From CAYVQF01 sp964454015 (GTDB taxonomy: Bacteria; Myxococcota_A; Bradymonadia; UBA4248): DNA of 51,344 nt. Of this stretch, positions 6,949 through 14,940 are shown in pieces. The translations under genes were made by a program, and so were the position numbers. The DNA is taken from contig CAYVQF010000042.1 of assembly GCA_964454015.1 (NCBI GenBank), forward strand, positions 1-51,344, in the 5' to 3' direction. Numbering within the stretch: position 1 is the stretch's first letter; the number at the start of each line of letters is the position of its first letter. The notes under the pieces were generated by a model. It saw only the letters and a program-made list of their open reading frames with translations, did no database searches and was not told the DNA's origin.

Positions 6949-9786
6949 ATGGGCGGACCAGCATCATCAGAAGGCGTGGGGGCGGGCGGGTCAAGGTTGG
7001 GCCTGTTGGCGGTCATCCCAGCGGCGGTTTTTGGGTTGACTTTGTGGGCCTTTTTGTCGGGTGCCACGCCCCTGGACTTGCGTTGGGCTTGGATGCCGGC
7101 CCTGGGGATCGGGTTCTCGTTGCATATCGATGCGCTGTCCATTTTGTTGATTTTGCTCATCTCAGGTGTTGGTACTTTTGTCTTCATTTATGCGGCGGGC
7201 TACATGGCCGGGGCGGCCCATCGGGGGCGGCTCTATCTTTTGTTGCTGGTGTTCATGGTGGCCATGCTTGGCGCTGTGAGTGCGGATGATGTCTATGTGC
7301 TTTTTCTGTTTTGGGAGTTGACCAGCATCACTTCGTTTTTGCTGGTGGGTTTCAAACACGAGTATGCAGCGAGCAGGAACTCGGCCAAGCAAGCGTTGAT
7401 GATCACCGGTGGCGGGGGCCTGGTGATGCTCTTTGGCTTGATCCTGTTGTCCCAGATTGCCGGTTCTACATCCCTCGGTGAGATTCTGGCGACGTCTGAG
7501 GTGTGGGGTGGCGACTCGCGGGTATGGATGGCGCTTTCTTGTCTGTTCGTAGGGGCATTTAGTAAGTCGGCCCAGTTCCCTTTTCACTTCTGGTTGCCAG
7601 GCGCCATGGCGGCTCCGACGCCGGTGAGCGCTTACCTGCACTCAGCGACGATGGTGAAGCTGGGGGTGTATTTGCTGGCTCGGCTCCATCCTGCGTTCGA
7701 TGAGAGTCTGATGTGGCAGGTCACCTTGGTGAGTGTCGGGGGCTTTACGTCGGTGTGGGCGATGGTCCTGACGGTACGTGAGCGGGATCTGAAGCGCATA
7801 TTGGCTTGGTCGACGGTCTCGGCCTTGGGGACGTTGGTGTTGCTCATTGGGCTCCCTGGGCAAGGGGCTTCGATGGCGATGGCGGCGTTTTTGTTGGCCC
7901 ATGCGCTCTATAAGGCGCCGCTGTTTTTCGTGGCAGGCAATGTGGATTTGTCGACGGGGACCCGGATCATCGATGCGCTGGGTGGTCTGATACGTCGTCT
8001 GCCCTTTACGGCGGTGGCGGGTCTGCTGGCGGCGGTGTCCATGGCGGGCATACCCATGTCTTTTGGCTATATTGCCAAGGACTTCATCAAGGTGGCGAAG
8101 GCCGAATCGAGTCTCTTTGAGTGGGTGGCTTACTCGGGGATATTCGTGAGCGCGGCGTCCATTGCTGCGGCGGGTGTGGCGACGGTGCGGGTTTTCTGTC
8201 GCACCCGGGAGATGAAGCCTGCTGATGCGAAGGGTGATCGGCTGTTGACTTGGTTGCCGCCGTTGGTCGTGGCGAGCGTGGGTATCGTGCTTGGGCTCGT
8301 TCCTTCTTTGGTGCATGGGTTGCTGAACGATGTGGCCGCCGTCATGGGTGGGGCCGGTGTCGTGGTGATGACTGAGGCGACGGACGCGCTGGGCCAAGCC
8401 AAGGCTTTGGCCATCACCTACGGTTTGGGGTTGTTGCTTTTTGTGCTGTGGGATCGTCTTTTTCACGCGCAGAAGCGGCTGCGTCCGCCAGCGGCGATTC
8501 AGCCTTCGGCGTGGTATGATGCCTATCTTTATGCCATTCCTTGGGTTGCCACCCAGATGATCAAGCGCATGCAGACGGGGCGTGTGCGGACCTATGTGGT
8601 GATGGTGCTGAGCTTCAGCTTTCTCGTCGTGGGTGCTTCCTTTGCTCTGCTGCCGCGGGTTCCTTTGCCGCACTTCAGCCTTGCAGGGACACCGGCGGCG
8701 GTGGTGGTGGTGGTGGCGACGTTCTTTCTCGTGGCGGCGGCGATCGTCGTCTGTGTGGTGCGCAACTCCTTTGTCATGTTGTTGATCAGTGGGGTGATCG
8801 GCCTGGCCTCAGCGTTGATCTTTTTGGCTTTGGGGGCTCCTGACCTGGCCTTCACCCAGTTCAGCGTGGAGGTTGCGTTCGTGGTGGTTCTGGCGGCCAT
8901 CCTTCTGCGGGTCCGGGCGATGGAGCTTCAGCAGCCGCCGCGTCTTCCGCGCTGGCAGACCTTTTTGCGGGGTGGCTTTGCGCTGGGTGGTGGTCTGTTG
9001 ATGGGTTCGCTGGTGCTCTATACAGGTGGTTTTGACGCGGATATGGCGTTAGAGGCCTTTTTCTCGGCGGCTAGTGTGCCCGAGGCGCATGGGCGTAACG
9101 TGGTCAATGTGATCTTGGTGGACTTCAGGGCGACGGATACCCTGGGTGAGATCACGGTGGTGGCCTTTACCTTTTTGGCTTCTCTGCCCATGCTCCGTTT
9201 GCTGCGGGAGCAGCGGGTGAAGGTCTTGCGTCCTGGTAGTGTGCTGGGGCCATCGGAGAGCAGTCCTGGGACGCCGGGTGAGGTGCTGATGCTCTCGGTG
9301 GCGGTTCAGGTGCTCTATCCGTTGATGCTTCTGGGGGCCGTTCTGATACTACTGCGGGGTCACAACGAGCCTGGCGGTGGTTTCATCGCTGGCATGGTGG
9401 CGGTGGCGGCGACGGCCATGCTGGCCGTGGCCCATGGTCACAGACGGGCGATAGGGAAGCTCCCGTTGGCGCCGGGGCGGATGGCGGCGCTGAGTGCTTT
9501 GCTTAGCCTTTTGAGTGGTGTGCCGGCGCTGATTGTGGGGCAGCCCTATTTGACCCATCTGTGGCAGGAGGTGCCATTGGGCATCACGTCGGTGAGTGTG
9601 TCGACGGTGCTGCTCTTCGATGTGGGGGTTTTTGGTGTGGTCTGGGCTGCGCTGGGAGCGCTCTGTGCGAAGGCGATTGACGTGGACACGGTTTTGGAAC
9701 CTTCTCCCAGCGCTACGCTGGCAGTGGCGCACGGTCCATCGGCGGCTGGGCGAGACGATGAAGACGTGCGGGAGGGCGGAGGATGA
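6949..9786 (+). CDS. mnhA: Mrp/Mnh cation/proton antiporter, fused A and B subunits
   Basis: A 945-residue polytopic membrane protein. The first ~500 residues are the ND5/NuoL-like proton-conducting module, with the key Glu in FLFWELTSITSF and Lys in FSKSAQFPFHFWLP. The following part has the MrpA C-terminal membrane region (GAPDLAFTQFSVEVAFVVV and TLGEITVVAFTF). The last ~150 residues (from EVLMLSVAVQVLYPLM, with GHNEPGGGFIAGM) are a complete MnhB subunit, normally a separate protein; fused A-B forms are known in some proteobacteria. The start at 6949 is preferred because GGTGGAG lies about 4-10 bases upstream and upstream codons are low-complexity. Mrp complexes exchange Na+ (or other cations) for protons using the membrane potential. 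The stop overlaps the next gene as ATGA. Confidence 0.92.
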   Translation: MGGPASSEGVGAGGSRLGLLAVIPAAVFGLTLWAFLSGATPLDLRWAWMPALGIGFSLHIDALSILLILLISGVGTFVFIYAAGYMAGAAHRGRLYLLLLVFMVAMLGAVSADDVYVLFLFWELTSITSFLLVGFKHEYAASRNSAKQALMITGGGGLVMLFGLILLSQIAGSTSLGEILATSEVWGGDSRVWMALSCLFVGAFSKSAQFPFHFWLPGAMAAPTPVSAYLHSATMVKLGVYLLARLHPAFDESLMWQVTLVSVGGFTSVWAMVLTVRERDLKRILAWSTVSALGTLVLLIGLPGQGASMAMAAFLLAHALYKAPLFFVAGNVDLSTGTRIIDALGGLIRRLPFTAVAGLLAAVSMAGIPMSFGYIAKDFIKVAKAESSLFEWVAYSGIFVSAASIAAAGVATVRVFCRTREMKPADAKGDRLLTWLPPLVVASVGIVLGLVPSLVHGLLNDVAAVMGGAGVVVMTEATDALGQAKALAITYGLGLLLFVLWDRLFHAQKRLRPPAAIQPSAWYDAYLYAIPWVATQMIKRMQTGRVRTYVVMVLSFSFLVVGASFALLPRVPLPHFSLAGTPAAVVVVVATFFLVAAAIVVCVVRNSFVMLLISGVIGLASALIFLALGAPDLAFTQFSVEVAFVVVLAAILLRVRAMELQQPPRLPRWQTFLRGGFALGGGLLMGSLVLYTGGFDADMALEAFFSAASVPEAHGRNVVNVILVDFRATDTLGEITVVAFTFLASLPMLRLLREQRVKVLRPGSVLGPSESSPGTPGEVLMLSVAVQVLYPLMLLGAVLILLRGHNEPGGGFIAGMVAVAATAMLAVAHGHRRAIGKLPLAPGRMAALSALLSLLSGVPALIVGQPYLTHLWQEVPLGITSVSVSTVLLFDVGVFGVVWAALGALCAKAIDVDTVLEPSPSATLAVAHGPSAAGRDDEDVREGGG

Positions 9787-10172
9787 TCTGGCTTTTGGCA
9801 ATTGCTGCTGCGGCAACGGTCAGCGCAGGGATCTACATGGCGCTGTCCCGCGACTTGTTGCGGAGCGTCGTGGGGATTTCCGTGCTCGCTGCGGCGGCGA
9901 ACCTGATTGTTTTTGCGAGCGCGCGGGCTCAGACCAGCGCGCCTCCCATCATCGCCGAGGGCTCGCAGGTATTGGAGCATGCGACCAATCCTCTCCCACA
10001 GGCGCTGGTGTTGACGGCGATTGTCATCGGGTTTTCTTTGACTTGTTTTTCTCTCATTTTGGTTTTGGCCATCAAACAACGCAGCGCTGTGAACGACTCC
10101 GATTTGTTACGCTCGGCTGAGCCTGCTCCGCGTGAGGACGGTTATCCCGTGATCGAGGAGGCGGAGAAGTGA
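9783..10172 (+). CDS. mnhC: Mrp/Mnh antiporter subunit C (NuoK-like)
   Basis: A 129-residue protein with three predicted membrane helices, homologous in layout to NuoK/ND4L-like MrpC. Typical elements are GIYMALSRDLLRSVVGISVL near the N-terminus and a third helix beginning ALVLTAIVIGFSLTC. In Mrp complexes this subunit packs between the A and D subunits and takes part in the central ion-transfer axis. The ATG overlaps the stop of the A-B fusion gene by four bases, and its own stop overlaps the GTG of mnhD, so expression is translationally coupled. The C-terminal 35 residues are hydrophilic and acidic. Confidence 0.93.
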   Translation: MIWLLAIAAAATVSAGIYMALSRDLLRSVVGISVLAAAANLIVFASARAQTSAPPIIAEGSQVLEHATNPLPQALVLTAIVIGFSLTCFSLILVLAIKQRSAVNDSDLLRSAEPAPREDGYPVIEEAEK

Positions 10173-11629
10173 GCACGCTGTTGCTGAGTCCTATCCTCAT
10201 TCCTTTGGCGACGGCGTTGTTGACGGCCATGACCATGCGTCAGGCTCGTCTCCAGCAGTTGATTTCGCTGATAGGGATCGGTGCGTTTTTTGTGAGCGCG
10301 ACGCTGCTGCTGTTGGGGGTCTTGGAGAAGGGGAGCGTCGTGGTGACGCTGGGCGGCTGGCCGGCACCCTTTGGGATCGAGTTCGTGGGCGATCTGCTCG
10401 GGGTGGGCATGGTGGCCATCACGGCGTTGATGGGCGCTTGTGCCTTGTTGTTTCAGTATAGCAGCGAGACGGACTCGGCTGAGGTGTCAGGGGCTTTGGC
10501 GCCGCTGGTTCATGGTCTGCTTGCGGGGGTGAGTGGGGCCTTTCTCACGGGCGATATTTTCAACCTCTATGTGTGGTTTGAGTTGATGTTGGTGACGGCG
10601 CTGGGGCTCCTGGCCTATCGCGGGTCACTGTCGCAGCTCGAGGCGACCTTCAAGTATTTCGTGCTGAACACCATGGGCACGTTATTGCTTCTGATGGGCA
10701 TCGCCTTTCTCTATTCGGCCACGGGCCATCTCAGTTTTCGGGCGCTGCACCTGGCGACAGAGGGAGGGGCTTCGGTCGCGCTCTTTCCCGTCATTGCAAT
10801 GATAGCGTTGGCCTTCTTGGTGAAGGCGGCATCCTTTCCCGTCTTTGCGTGGCTTCCGGCCTCCTACCACACGTTGCCGGCCCCGATCCTGGTGCTCTTT
10901 GCCGGCCTGCTGACGAAGGTGGGTATCTATGGGTTGATGCGTCTATTGGGCGAGGTCTTTCCCCTGACGCCAGATGTCTTTTTCGTTTTTCTCAAGTGGG
11001 TAGCAGCGGCGACCATGTTGGTGGGGGTGCTGGGGGCAGCTTACCACTGGCATATCAAGCGTATTTTGGCTTTTCACAGCATCTCTCAGATCGGCTACAT
11101 GCTCTTGGGCATCTCGCTCGATTCCCATGCTGGCTACGTGGCGACCTTGGTTTATGTTCTCCATCACAGCGTGGTGAAGGTGAATTTGTTTTTGGTGGGC
11201 GCCATGGTTTATCGCAAGTGTGGCTCTTATGACCTGCGTCAGTGTGGGGGCCTCTACGCGCGCAGTCCAGGCTTGGCGCTGTTGTTCGCGCTCTCTGCAT
11301 TGTCGCTGGTTGGCGTCCCGCCGCTCTCTGGTTTTTGGGCCAAGGTGCTGGTGCTCAACGAGGCGATAGGGCAGGAGGAGTATGTGCTGGCAGTCATTGC
11401 CCTCTTCGTTGGGCTCTTGACGCTCTATTCCATGACCAAGATCTGGTTCGAGGCCTTCTGGAAGCGGCATCCCGATGAGGCGTGGGCTGCCCCGGCCGTT
11501 GGCGGTTTAGCGCCAGCTTACGTGGTGACCCTGGCGCTGACCTTGCTCACGGTTGGCATTGGCCTCATGCCTGAGCCCTTCGTGCACTATGCACAGATGG
11601 CGACGGCGCACTTTTTGGGGGCAAAATGA
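10169..11629 (+). CDS. mnhD: Mrp/Mnh antiporter subunit D (NuoN/NuoM-like)
   Basis: A 486-residue membrane protein of the ND2/ND4/ND5 superfamily with about 14 hydrophobic segments. The conserved membrane Glu is in YVWFELMLVTALG and the conserved Lys in FLVKAASFPVFAWLP, followed by the KRILAFHSISQIGYM motif of the proton-channel fold. It pairs with the A subunit as one of two antiporter-like channels of the Mrp complex. Translation starts at GTG 10169, overlapping the mnhC stop by four bases; the family-typical N-terminus (LLSPILIPLATALL) begins directly there, supporting this start. Confidence 0.94.
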   Translation: MSTLLLSPILIPLATALLTAMTMRQARLQQLISLIGIGAFFVSATLLLLGVLEKGSVVVTLGGWPAPFGIEFVGDLLGVGMVAITALMGACALLFQYSSETDSAEVSGALAPLVHGLLAGVSGAFLTGDIFNLYVWFELMLVTALGLLAYRGSLSQLEATFKYFVLNTMGTLLLLMGIAFLYSATGHLSFRALHLATEGGASVALFPVIAMIALAFLVKAASFPVFAWLPASYHTLPAPILVLFAGLLTKVGIYGLMRLLGEVFPLTPDVFFVFLKWVAAATMLVGVLGAAYHWHIKRILAFHSISQIGYMLLGISLDSHAGYVATLVYVLHHSVVKVNLFLVGAMVYRKCGSYDLRQCGGLYARSPGLALLFALSALSLVGVPPLSGFWAKVLVLNEAIGQEEYVLAVIALFVGLLTLYSMTKIWFEAFWKRHPDEAWAAPAVGGLAPAYVVTLALTLLTVGIGLMPEPFVHYAQMATAHFLGAK

Positions 11630-11970
11630 AGTCGCGGTATGTCAGCGGGGCGTTGTTGTTGGCCGTCTTCATCGTTGAGGTGATCAAGTCGGGGGTGGGG
11701 ATTGCCTGGCTGATCCTGCGGCGGGGCGGCGGTGGGCAAGCGGGCCTGGTGCGGATTTCTTTCAGCGGGCTGAGCCCTTGGGGGGCCTCGCTGTTGGGCG
11801 CGATGATCACTCTGACCCCCGGGTCGACGGCGATCGCCATCGACTACGCGCGGGGTGAGATGCTGCTGCATCTGTTGGATGCCTCGGATCCTGGCTCAGT
11901 GGCTTGTGAGATCCAGCGTCGCTTCGAAGTGCCCATGCGGCGCATCTACCCGAAAGGAAGCAAGCGATGA
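11626..11970 (+). CDS. mnhE: Mrp/Mnh antiporter subunit E
   Basis: A 114-residue protein with two N-terminal hydrophobic segments and the family signature ITLTPGSTAIAIDYARGEMLLHLLDA, which marks MnhE/MrpE. It is shorter than the roughly 160-residue Bacillus MrpE, mainly at the N-terminus. MnhE is a structural subunit needed for assembly of the seven-subunit complex. ATG overlaps the mnhD stop as ATGA, and the gene ends in the same type of overlap with mnhF. Confidence 0.9.
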   Translation: MKSRYVSGALLLAVFIVEVIKSGVGIAWLILRRGGGGQAGLVRISFSGLSPWGASLLGAMITLTPGSTAIAIDYARGEMLLHLLDASDPGSVACEIQRRFEVPMRRIYPKGSKR

Positions 11971-12269
11971 CGGGAGTGCTTTCTTGGATCATCTTGGTTG
12001 CAGCGCTGATAGCGATGGCCATGGCGCTGTTGCGCTTGACCCTCGGCCCGCTGCAGGCGGATCGGATCATCGCCTTGGATGTGGTTTTCTCGGCGAACAT
12101 TGCCCTGATGTCGGCCCTGTCGTTGGTGAGTGGACGTCATCTCTACCTCGACGTGGCGATAGGGGTTGCGTTGGTGAGTTTTGTTGCCACTTTGGTGTGG
12201 TCGCGGCTTATCTCTCCCCACCATGAGCTTCATGTGGTGGAGCGCACCGAGACCGAGGAGGAAGGATGA
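11967..12269 (+). CDS. mnhF: Mrp/Mnh antiporter subunit F
   Basis: A 100-residue protein with three predicted membrane helices. The segment LRLTLGPLQADRIIALDVV is the hallmark of MnhF/MrpF, whose conserved Asp (here in LQADR and ALDVV) is implicated in ion or bile-salt transfer in characterised relatives. It keeps the usual E-F-G order. It is translationally coupled on both sides by four-base overlaps. Confidence 0.93.
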   Translation: MTGVLSWIILVAALIAMAMALLRLTLGPLQADRIIALDVVFSANIALMSALSLVSGRHLYLDVAIGVALVSFVATLVWSRLISPHHELHVVERTETEEEG

Positions 12270-12610
12270 GCGTCTTGGCGCTGGCCGTGGGGCTAGTGGG
12301 CTCGGCCCTGTTGTTGGTGGCGGCGTTGGGGCTTTTTCGCCTGCCTGACGCGTTGGCGAGGCAGCACGCTGCGACCAAGGGCGGGACCTTGGCCCTGTGG
12401 TTGATTCTCTTTGGCGTCTCTCTGGAGGCTGGCGACGCCGCGTGGTGGTGGCGCGGGTTGATCATCGTCGTTTTGCTTCTCCTGACGCTGCCGTTGTCGT
12501 CTCACATGTTGGCACGGGCGGCGGTGCACGAGAGGTACTCAGAGCAAGAGGTGCGAGAGGCCCGTTGTGCCCGACGTGACATTGCCAATGAGAGAGATGG
12601 CGAGAGATGA
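12266..12610 (+). CDS. mnhG: Mrp/Mnh antiporter subunit G
   Basis: A 114-residue membrane protein closing the operon. The motif LLVAALGLFRLPDALARQHAATKGGTLA is diagnostic for MnhG/MrpG (known form: GxxRLPDxYxRxHAxTKxxTLG). About three hydrophobic helices are visible, and the hydrophilic C-terminus is Arg/Glu-rich. With the other genes it completes all seven Mrp subunits in six reading frames. No clear terminator hairpin follows; the next gene begins 105 bases downstream. Confidence 0.93.
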   Translation: MSVLALAVGLVGSALLLVAALGLFRLPDALARQHAATKGGTLALWLILFGVSLEAGDAAWWWRGLIIVVLLLLTLPLSSHMLARAAVHERYSEQEVREARCARRDIANERDGER

Positions 12611-12715
12611 GAGATGGGTGAGGAGGCCGTGGGCGTGGCGTGGTGGCCGCGCTGAGGTGAGCCTAGCCTCCTTGCCGCAGTTTTGGCGGCTTGGCACGCT
12701 AGGGGAGGATGAGAG

Positions 12716-13174
12716 ATGGCCTTGGAGAAGGAGCGCGATTATTTGTGGGTCGAAAAGGTCGACATGAATGAGGGCCTGGCCAGTGGCACCGTGAGCAAGG
12801 GAGCGCTGTTTGGCACCAAACAGGCCTTGTATTACCTGCCGCAATCAGCGGTGACCTCACTGGGCATGACGACCACCGTGAGCGATGGGCGCCAGCAACA
12901 GGCGCGGGTGAGTACGGCCTTGTTGGCGCGGCTGGCCGAGCCTGATGGGGATCTACAGGCGATCGAAGCGTGGCTGTCGCAAGAGCTGTCCGTATTGACA
13001 CCGCGCCGGGTATATCCGCTGGATGAGTTGTCCGTGTTCCGGGTGCAGGTAGGGTTCTGGATCTTTGGTGGGGTGACCCTCAAGCACCGGGAGGGTGCGA
13101 GGCAGACGCTCAATGTACAGCCGCGCGCTGTGCGGGAGCGCATGGCGGCCTTTTACGAGGGGAAGTTGCGCTGA
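12716..13174 (+). CDS. Protein of unknown function, 152 residues
   Basis: I do not recognise a family. The protein is soluble-looking, with no signal peptide or clear membrane segment, mixed alpha/beta composition and a basic C-terminus (RERMAAFYEGKLR). It includes YLWVEKVDMNEGL near the start and VTLKHREGARQTLNVQPRAVRERM near the end. GAGGATGAGAG precedes the ATG, giving a credible ribosome binding site. It follows mnhG by 105 bases and precedes the metallopeptidase gene by 114 bases, all on one strand, so it may be read through from the Mrp promoter, but nothing in its sequence ties it to ion transport. Confidence 0.7.
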   Translation: MALEKERDYLWVEKVDMNEGLASGTVSKGALFGTKQALYYLPQSAVTSLGMTTTVSDGRQQQARVSTALLARLAEPDGDLQAIEAWLSQELSVLTPRRVYPLDELSVFRVQVGFWIFGGVTLKHREGARQTLNVQPRAVRERMAAFYEGKLR

Positions 13175-13288
13175 GGCCAAGCTCATGTGGCCAGGGTGTG
13201 GCTGGGGCGGGTGCGGGCGATGGCAGCTTGACCAGCCTTGGGCGGTGGCTGCCGCGATGCTGACGTCGCGGCGCAGGGAGGGGGCGTG

Positions 13289-14026
13289 ATGGAGCTGGCA
13301 GCGTTCGAGCAGATGGTTCTGGCCATGTGGGAGTCCGTGCCCGAGGTGCTGCGGGAGGGGGTGATCGCCGTGGTGGTGTCGCCAGAGACCAAGTTGGATC
13401 CCCTCATGGCCGAGGTGGTGCTCATGGGGGAGTGCCAACTGGACCCAGCCGTGGAGTACGTCCCTGATGCGCCGGTGCACTCGTTCATAACCCTCTACTA
13501 CGGCTCATTTTTCCAGTTGTCGTCCGAGTCGGATGCTTTCGACTGGGAGGAAGAGACCTGGGGGACGCTCTCACACGAGCTGCGCCATCATTTGGACTGG
13601 CGTGCCGGCCACGATGCGCTTGGCGAGCACGACATGGTGCAAGTGGAGAACTATGCGCGGCGCTACGGTTTGCCCTTCGCGCCTGACTTTTATCTGGGTG
13701 GTACGCGTGTTTTTCCAGATACTTATGTGGTGGATGGGGAGGCCTTCATCGAGGTGAACTTGGGGCCAGAGGGGTGGCAGGTTCTGGGGACGATGATGGC
13801 GCAGGTGGGTTGGCGCGGTTGGAAGCTGTTGGCGGGCGAGGTCGAGGTCGTCGAAGACGGGATCGCCTTTGCCGAGGTGGAAGAGGTGGAAGCGCTGAGC
13901 GCGGTTGCCGAGGCGCACCTGGAGCACTGGGAGGCGTTGACCTTGGTCTGTTTCCGGGATCGGCGGCCGATACGGCGTGATATCGAATGGGTGCCGTGGC
14001 CTGAGGAGGATGAAGCCGAGGCCTAG
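13289..14026 (+). CDS. Zincin-like metallopeptidase family protein
   Basis: A 245-residue soluble protein. Residues 90-110 contain TLSHELRHHLD: His96-Glu97-x-x-His100 is the zincin HExxH motif, and Asp103 is a possible third ligand, as in the small bacterial predicted zincins of the PF06262 type. The N-terminal half has the family-like run beginning ITLYYGSFFQ before the helix. The C-terminal half is acidic and adds about 100 residues beyond the usual ~115-130-residue family length; I cannot assign it. The start at 13289 is chosen for the GGGAGGGGG just upstream; an upstream in-frame start at 13238 gives only low-complexity residues. The TAG stop is shared with the convergent gene: the palindrome CTAG at 14023-14026 ends both frames. 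Confidence 0.78.
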   Translation: MELAAFEQMVLAMWESVPEVLREGVIAVVVSPETKLDPLMAEVVLMGECQLDPAVEYVPDAPVHSFITLYYGSFFQLSSESDAFDWEEETWGTLSHELRHHLDWRAGHDALGEHDMVQVENYARRYGLPFAPDFYLGGTRVFPDTYVVDGEAFIEVNLGPEGWQVLGTMMAQVGWRGWKLLAGEVEVVEDGIAFAEVEEVEALSAVAEAHLEHWEALTLVCFRDRRPIRRDIEWVPWPEEDEAEA

Positions 14027-14940
14027 GATAATTTGGCGAGGATGTTGACGATGGTGTCCACCAGGGCTTGACAGTCGTTGTCGGTGGTGTGGTAGCCACC
14101 GGCGGCGGTTTTCTGTCTGAGGACGACGCTGCCATAAGCGTCGTCACCGCCGGGCTCCCACTCCCACTTGAGACCAGGTGCTGGCATGGCGCGCAGACGT
14201 TTCGCAGCGGGCCCTTGGTTGCCTTTGGTGAGGAAGACGGCATACATGTACGGCACGGCGCCAGAGGGGCCGCGGTTGATGGCGATTTGAATCTGCACTC
14301 CGACGAGGTCTTCTGGCTTTCTGCGCGGCTCCAAGAGAAAGCGGAGGTCTTCCGGGATTTCATGGTCCTGGTCGTCTTTATCGAAGCGGAGGTAAGGGGT
14401 GAGGACGTGGTCCTTGGGGAGAGCGTGGCGCAGGACCGTGGCAAATCTCGTGGCCTTGAGCTCGAGCAGGGGGGGGATGAAGGGGACGACTCGCCCCGAA
14501 AGAAAGGCGGGGATGGTAAAGAGGAAGGCGTTGAGGAAGAGCACTGTGGCGGGGGACCAGAAAATGTAGGTGCCGCCAAGGATGAGCGTGGCGACAAAGA
14601 GATAACCCATGACATAGTTGGTGGCCTTGTCGCCTTCGTCGGAGAACAACACCATTTTCTTGACCGTCTTGGCCTGGGCCATGGCGTCGAAGACGCGGTT
14701 GACCTCGGCGCTGGAGACGGGGCGCCAGTCTTCGAGACCGCGGTCCTTGGGCTTGTTGGTGACTTTGGGGCGCCAGAGTGGGAACCAGCCGATGGCAACG
14801 AGGGCCAGGCCGAGGAGCTCATCGAAGGCGAATTGGAGGATCAGGCCGCTGCTGTAGATAAGGGCCGCGATCGCGAAGCGGAGCCAATCGCGTTTGAGAA
14901 TGGCCACGGTGGTGAGCTGGGGTAGGGTGGTAGCGGTCAC
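14023..14940 (-). CDS. Membrane protein of unknown function in the radical SAM operon
   Basis: A 305-residue protein, last gene of a four-gene operon. Two hydrophobic regions, about residues 20-55 and 108-150, could each hold one or two membrane helices; the remainder is soluble and probably cytoplasmic. The C-terminal half (RFDKDDQDHEIPEDLRFLLEP and VGVQIQIAINRGPSGAVPYMY) is unlike any family I recognise. The ATG overlaps the stop of the radical SAM gene by four bases, so it is made together with that enzyme, which argues for a shared pathway. It may be an accessory or docking protein for the modified product; that is inference only. Confidence 0.8.
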   Translation of the reverse strand: MTATTLPQLTTVAILKRDWLRFAIAALIYSSGLILQFAFDELLGLALVAIGWFPLWRPKVTNKPKDRGLEDWRPVSSAEVNRVFDAMAQAKTVKKMVLFSDEGDKATNYVMGYLFVATLILGGTYIFWSPATVLFLNAFLFTIPAFLSGRVVPFIPPLLELKATRFATVLRHALPKDHVLTPYLRFDKDDQDHEIPEDLRFLLEPRRKPEDLVGVQIQIAINRGPSGAVPYMYAVFLTKGNQGPAAKRLRAMPAPGLKWEWEPGGDDAYGSVVLRQKTAAGGYHTTDNDCQALVDTIVNILAKLS

